This document shows, piece by piece, positions 59,078 through 64,000 of a stretch of 64,000 nucleotides of DNA. Origin of the DNA: Alkalihalobacillus sp. BA299 (lineage in GTDB: Bacteria; Bacillota; Bacilli; Bacillales; Bacillaceae_F). The notes under the pieces were generated by a model. The model saw only the letters and a list, made by a program, of their open reading frames with translations, was not told the DNA's origin and searched no databases. The first letter of the stretch is position 1. Each line of letters opens with the position of its first letter. The translations under genes and the position numbers were made by a program. The DNA is taken from NCBI RefSeq assembly GCF_017745675.1, contig NZ_JAFLJM010000002.1, positions 248,001 through 312,000 on the forward strand, in the 5' to 3' direction.

Positions 59078-59812
59078 TTATCTGACTTTCTTTTGTTCAA
59101 TATGTGCATTGATAGTAAAAAGTTTCGGTTCTTGTTTAAATATATTGATTATATCTTGAAGATAAAAATCATGTCTCCCTTTATATAATCTATTATAAAT
59201 CTCAATTATTAATTCAAAATCCTCTTTTGTATCTAAAGTCCACCGATACATAGAATAATTAACATCATTCTTGAAGTAGTATATTTTATTACTGTTTTCA
59301 TAAATGAAAGGAGTGACATGCTCTCTATGATACTTTTCTCTTCCATTATTAAATGCATCTTCTAATACTTCAAAAGAAAATACTTCTGTATCTAATCCTC
59401 TAGGAAACGTTCTTTGACTTAGATCTGATCCAGCATTTGTTACGACGTCATATTTTCCGTCTAAATAGAAATTAACAATGTCATCTATTATATTTGCATC
59501 AATTACAGGACAATCAGAAGTAATTCTTACAATAATATCAATACTGTTTTCTTTTGCTGCTTCATAGTAACGACTAAGAACGTCTTCTTCACTTCCCCTA
59601 TATACCTTAGCACCACATTTAATTGCTTCATTTTCAATAACTTTATCTCTTTCTTGTACTGTTGTCGCAATAATAATCTCATCTATTATATTAGATTGAT
59701 TAACTCTTTCTATCACATGCGATAGTACAGTTCTACCCTTTATATCTTTCATTATTTTTCCTGAAAGTCTTGTTGAACCCATTCTAGCTTGTATAATAGC
59801 TGCAATTTTCAT
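59078..59812 (-). CDS. SpsF-type cytidylyltransferase in the PseF position
   Basis: This 244-residue nucleotidyltransferase has the N-terminal loop IAAIIQARMGSTRLSGKIMK, the SpsF family form, rather than the RGGSKxIPxKN loop of classical PseF/NeuA. Later segments include VRITSDCPVIDANIIDDIVN and ARTFPRGLDTEVFSFEVLED-like sequence. Its position among pse genes, with no other candidate, suggests it makes CMP-pseudaminic acid. Substrate is inferred from context. Confidence 0.82.
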   Translation of the reverse strand: MKIAAIIQARMGSTRLSGKIMKDIKGRTVLSHVIERVNQSNIIDEIIIATTVQERDKVIENEAIKCGAKVYRGSEEDVLSRYYEAAKENSIDIIVRITSDCPVIDANIIDDIVNFYLDGKYDVVTNAGSDLSQRTFPRGLDTEVFSFEVLEDAFNNGREKYHREHVTPFIYENSNKIYYFKNDVNYSMYRWTLDTKEDFELIIEIYNRLYKGRHDFYLQDIINIFKQEPKLFTINAHIEQKKVR

Positions 59813-59820
59813 GTAATTGC

Positions 59821-60993
59821 CTACTTTCGATAATTATTTATTACTTTATTTACAGCTGCTATTACATCCATTGCATCTTCTTCTGTCATTGCAGGGAAAA
59901 GAGGTAATGTGATGATTTCTTCATACAAATCTTCTGCTTTTGGGCAAATACCTCGTTGATAACCTAATTGTGAATAGTATGGCAGAGTATGGACAGGGAT
60001 ATAATGCACGTTAACACCTATATTTTCATTAACTAAAGCTTCAAATACTTCTTTTCTACTCACCGACAACTTATCTAAATCTAAACGTATAATGTATAAA
60101 TGCCAGCTCGATATGCCATTTTGATCTTGATATGGAGTTTGAATTGCATCTATCTCTTTAAAAGCCTCATTGTATATCGATACATACTTTTTTCTTAGAT
60201 CAACAAATTTATCAATCTTCTTCAGTTGACTAGTACCCAAAGCAGCTTGAATATCTGTCATTCGGTAATTAAATCCTAAGAACTGCATTTCATAATACCA
60301 AGGACCATGATTTTCAATCAACTTATCTGGTTCTCGGGTTATTCCATGGGATCTAAATTGTAATAGCTTTTGATAATACTCTTCATTATTAGTCGTTATA
60401 ATTCCGCCTTCACCTGAAGTAATATGTTTCACAGGATGAAAACTAAACATTGTCATTTCACTTAATGAGCCTATTTTTTCACCTTTATATGTTGCACCGA
60501 GAGCATGTGCAGCATCTTCGATTACCACCAGATTATGACTTTTAGCAAGTTGGTGAATTTCATCTAAAGAAACTGGTTGTCCTGTGAAGTGTACAGGAAT
60601 AATTGCTTTGGTGTTATCGTTAATTAACTCCTCAACTTTTCTGGGGTCAATATTATAAGTTTGGGGATCTATATCGGCAAAAACTGGATTCCCACCTTGA
60701 TAAAGGACACAATTAGAACTCGCAGCAAACGTCATGGGTGTTGTAATAACTTCATCTCCTTCACCAATACCCGCTGCAAAGCAAGCACCGTGAAGTGCAG
60801 CTGTTCCATTTGAGAATGCAACAGCATACTTAGCTCCAACGTATGAAGCAACAGCTTTCTCAAACTCACCCACCGCTGGCCCAGTTGTTAAATAGTCACC
60901 TTTTAATACATTTATCACAGATTGAATATCTTCTTCATCAATCCATTGTCGTCCATATGGTAAGTAACTGTCTCTGATTGTTTTAGTACCCAT
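59821..60993 (-). CDS. pseC: UDP-4-keto-sugar aminotransferase PseC
   Basis: This 390-residue DegT/DnrJ-family PLP enzyme adds the 4-amino group in the pseudaminic acid pathway. Features are YGRQWIDEEDIQSVINVLKG, AFSNGTAALHGACFAAGIGE, VVIEDAAHALGATYKG and the PLP lysine in TMFSFHPVKHITSGEGGIIT. It lies between pseB (45 bases upstream) and the cytidylyltransferase gene, in pathway order. Confidence 0.93.
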   Translation of the reverse strand: MGTKTIRDSYLPYGRQWIDEEDIQSVINVLKGDYLTTGPAVGEFEKAVASYVGAKYAVAFSNGTAALHGACFAAGIGEGDEVITTPMTFAASSNCVLYQGGNPVFADIDPQTYNIDPRKVEELINDNTKAIIPVHFTGQPVSLDEIHQLAKSHNLVVIEDAAHALGATYKGEKIGSLSEMTMFSFHPVKHITSGEGGIITTNNEEYYQKLLQFRSHGITREPDKLIENHGPWYYEMQFLGFNYRMTDIQAALGTSQLKKIDKFVDLRKKYVSIYNEAFKEIDAIQTPYQDQNGISSWHLYIIRLDLDKLSVSRKEVFEALVNENIGVNVHYIPVHTLPYYSQLGYQRGICPKAEDLYEEIITLPLFPAMTEEDAMDVIAAVNKVINNYRK

Positions 60994-61038
60994 ATTTAAT
61001 AAACTTCCTTTCGATATTTAAATAGAGGAAAATAGTGA

Positions 61039-62034
<996 letters not shown>

Positions 62035-62113
62035 TTATATCATCAAAGTTGGTATAAAATAACTTTTTGAAAATATTTATTACATTAATTTATACTAAAT
62101 TTTTTTCTGAGAT

Positions 62114-63538
62114 TTACTTTTTAATTGATATCGCTTTTTTATTAATTTTTGAACAAAAAAACCAAATTATAATGATCGCTGGTAATTGGGTTAAAACTTT
62201 AATTTGAATTTCAGTAGATAACGGATTAGTTACATATAAGCACAGCATTGAATATACTACTATATTGCCCTCAGGGATCTTTATTTTCCTATTTTTATAA
62301 AAACCAACTAGTTTTTCATAAAAAAACCTGACTGTTAGTCCACTTATAGCTGCAAATATAATGACCCCAATCCATTTGAAATTCAAATATCCATAGCCAA
62401 AAATTCCTGGCGGTAAGCCGTATCCTTGACCTCCACCTAGAACAAGCTCACCTACAATAGCTGATTCTGCTATTATAGGTTTATTCTCATAAATCCCCCT
62501 TGGTATTGGGGCCAAAAAGAGATTAATTAAAGGCCTACCTAAAAGTAACTTACTTTCATCTGCATCAACAACGTAAATAGAAGCAGCAGTAATATCATCA
62601 TGCCTCACATCTTCAATAACATTTACAACTCTAGTGAAAAAAGGTTCGCTTTCTGCACTAACTTCGCCTAACAATCTAAATTCACCGTATATTTGGTAAA
62701 ATATCACTAATATCAAACCTATTAATGTAAGTTTCTTCAAATTTACCTTTTTATAATAATAGTTGTAAAATACCAAAAGTGGGAGCAAGGTTGAAAAAAT
62801 GATATAGCCTCTATCACCTAATATAACTCCCAGAAATATCTGGAAAAAAACCATAAATATTGCTATTTTCTTTTTTCTTTTTATTAATAAAAGAAGTGCT
62901 GCTACTGTCCCATATTTAAGAAGGACTATAAAATATGCTAAGCCTGAATACAAATCTACTCTACGAGCAATATTATTAAACATATAGCTGATTGACCCAA
63001 CATTCAATATTATGAAAATAAATGCTACTAACATAATTAATATAAATAGAATTGATACAGTATAGCTATTTTTTTTTATATAAAACTTTGTTGGGGTTAA
63101 AGACTTATTATCATTTGTTTTATAAAAACTAAAAAAATACATTACCAGCAAACCTAAACAATTAATGGCTACAGTTTTTATATAAAGTTCTTGAACTGTA
63201 TTTTCATCTAGATACCATAAATAATAATTTTCTAGTGGAATAATTCCACTTCCTGAAAAAATAATTGAAATTGCTTGAATTGCAATAAATGGCATATTCA
63301 AGCATAAGGGGTGAGTCCAATTAAAACCCGTCAAAAATATAGGCATTATAGCAATAACAAAAAAAATCCAACCTGATATAGTTAATACAGTAATTTCTCC
63401 ACCAATCAAAGGGAAAAAAAGAATAATCATACCTACAAATACATTTATAAGTATAAATGTTAAATGGGATTTCTTAACTTCCCAGTGGTAATTCGAGACT
63501 AAATGATTTTGATAATGTCCCTGAATTCTCCCCTGCAT
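62114..63538 (-). CDS. wzy: Wzy-like oligosaccharide repeat-unit polymerase
   Basis: This 474-residue protein has about twelve hydrophobic segments and a long extracellular loop, the pattern of O-antigen/capsule polymerases; sequence conservation is low in this family. The loop holds PIPRGIYENKPIIAESAIVG and GGGQGYGLPPGIFGYGYLNF, similar to EpsG/Wzy-like OAP proteins. Together with the wzx gene at 55 kb it indicates a Wzx/Wzy pathway. Confidence 0.78.
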   Translation of the reverse strand: MQGRIQGHYQNHLVSNYHWEVKKSHLTFILINVFVGMIILFFPLIGGEITVLTISGWIFFVIAIMPIFLTGFNWTHPLCLNMPFIAIQAISIIFSGSGIIPLENYYLWYLDENTVQELYIKTVAINCLGLLVMYFFSFYKTNDNKSLTPTKFYIKKNSYTVSILFILIMLVAFIFIILNVGSISYMFNNIARRVDLYSGLAYFIVLLKYGTVAALLLLIKRKKKIAIFMVFFQIFLGVILGDRGYIIFSTLLPLLVFYNYYYKKVNLKKLTLIGLILVIFYQIYGEFRLLGEVSAESEPFFTRVVNVIEDVRHDDITAASIYVVDADESKLLLGRPLINLFLAPIPRGIYENKPIIAESAIVGELVLGGGQGYGLPPGIFGYGYLNFKWIGVIIFAAISGLTVRFFYEKLVGFYKNRKIKIPEGNIVVYSMLCLYVTNPLSTEIQIKVLTQLPAIIIIWFFCSKINKKAISIKK

Positions 63539-63574
63539 AAGTACCTATCCTTTCTGTGTTTTCAAAGACATATA

Positions 63575-64000
63575 TCATACTTTCTGTGCTTTAGTTCTAT
63601 ACATCTCATCGACTTCTTCTGGTAAATCTATATAGATACCTTCCTGTTCCTGCCTTAATGAATAGTTACCAGCTTTAATGACTTGAATTTCTTCTTCAGA
63701 TAATAAATTCTTTATCCATTCCTTAGATTCTATTAATTTTTTTTCTGATATAAATTCATCACTGTTCTTATATTCATCCCATCTATTAGCAGCAAAGTTT
63801 GATACAGGATTATCTAACTTTAACTTCTCTTTAGTAAAGTATCCCATTTTAATTAAGGAATTTTTTATGAAAGGAATAACACAATAAAGATCGCCTTTTA
63901 TTTTATCAAAAAAATTATAACGCAACTTATTTACTTGTGCATTTTCAGCAATTTCAATTAACGCTATTGCAGAACGCAAGAGTGAATTTCCATACGGTTT
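63575..64000 (-). CDS. Unidentified glycan-locus protein, C-terminal part
   Basis: The frame is open to the right window edge (before residue LRSAIALIEIAENAQVNKL it reads KPYGNS), so the gene starts outside. The visible 141 residues include FFDKIKGDLYCVIPFIKNSL, MGYFTKEKLKLDNPVSNFAA and end in MYRTKAQKV. No family is recognised with confidence. By position it is likely a modifying enzyme or transferase acting on the glycan. Confidence 0.55.
   Translation of the reverse strand, partial: KPYGNSLLRSAIALIEIAENAQVNKLRYNFFDKIKGDLYCVIPFIKNSLIKMGYFTKEKLKLDNPVSNFAANRWDEYKNSDEFISEKKLIESKEWIKNLLSEEEIQVIKAGNYSLRQEQEGIYIDLPEEVDEMYRTKAQKV

Overview
The window looks like chromosomal DNA of a Bacillus-like member of the Bacillaceae. 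Ribosome binding sites are strong AGGAGG types, GTG and TTG starts are common, promoters are sigma-A-like, an MhqR-type quinone regulon and a ComK homologue are present, and small Bacillus-type palindromic repeats are scattered through it. Nearly all genes are on the minus strand.

Region 1 (1-14,661) is an ethanolamine utilisation (eut) bacterial microcompartment locus read right to left. It has two copies of the ammonia-lyase genes (eutB/eutC), the two-component antiterminator EutV/EutW, the permease EutH, EutP, the lyase reactivase EutA, shell proteins EutS, EutL and EutM, acetaldehyde dehydrogenase EutE, a PduL-type phosphotransacylase and one further gene cut by the window edge. Three leaders (before eutB2, eutH and eutA) combine small hairpins of the kind bound by ANTAR proteins with an intrinsic terminator. 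This indicates that EutV switches three transcription blocks by antitermination. Several cargo proteins carry similar short amphipathic helices, the usual tag for packing into the shell.

Region 2 (15,264-20,501) is a quinone and electrophile detoxification regulon: a WrbA-like quinone reductase, a DoxX membrane protein, a carboxylesterase, two ring-cleaving-dioxygenase-like glyoxalase-fold proteins, a flavin reductase and the MarR-type repressor MhqR. Four near-palindromic GAATTC-centred boxes lie upstream of the four transcription units.

Region 3 (20,502-34,500) is a degraded accessory zone. It holds a REP-associated tyrosine transposase, decayed copies of a second one and of comM/yifB, many GAAGCACGGGGACGG-type repeats, a secreted metallophosphoesterase, a frameshifted RQC-like gene, galE and cysQ, an XRE regulator, a ComK homologue, a winged-helix protein, a YczE-like membrane protein and IS3-family remnants.

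Region 4 (34,253-52,545) is a mosaic island. It lies between a truncated 3' end of a nucleotide-sugar epimerase gene and a full relative of that gene. It contains an intact-looking IS3-family element, a group II intron with its maturase just after a terminator hairpin, and a cluster of unfamiliar genes (HEPN-like protein, SF2 helicase with a coupled small protein, DUF6710-like protein) that could be a defence module. It also contains a decayed prophage early region (repressor, LexA box, zinc ribbon, sigma-like factor, DUF2800, DUF2815, family-A DNA polymerase, truncated VapE-like primase, recombinase tail). Between the zinc-ribbon and sigma-like genes is a long nested RNA fold flanked by two intrinsic terminators.

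Region 5 (52,555-64,000) is a surface-polysaccharide locus: UDP-glucuronate 4-epimerase, UDP-glucose dehydrogenase, a Wzx flippase, a complete pseudaminic acid pathway (PseB, PseC, a PseG-PseH fusion, an SpsF-type cytidylyltransferase in the PseF position, PseI) and a Wzy-type polymerase. Together these would make and export a glycan containing pseudaminic acid and probably a uronic acid.
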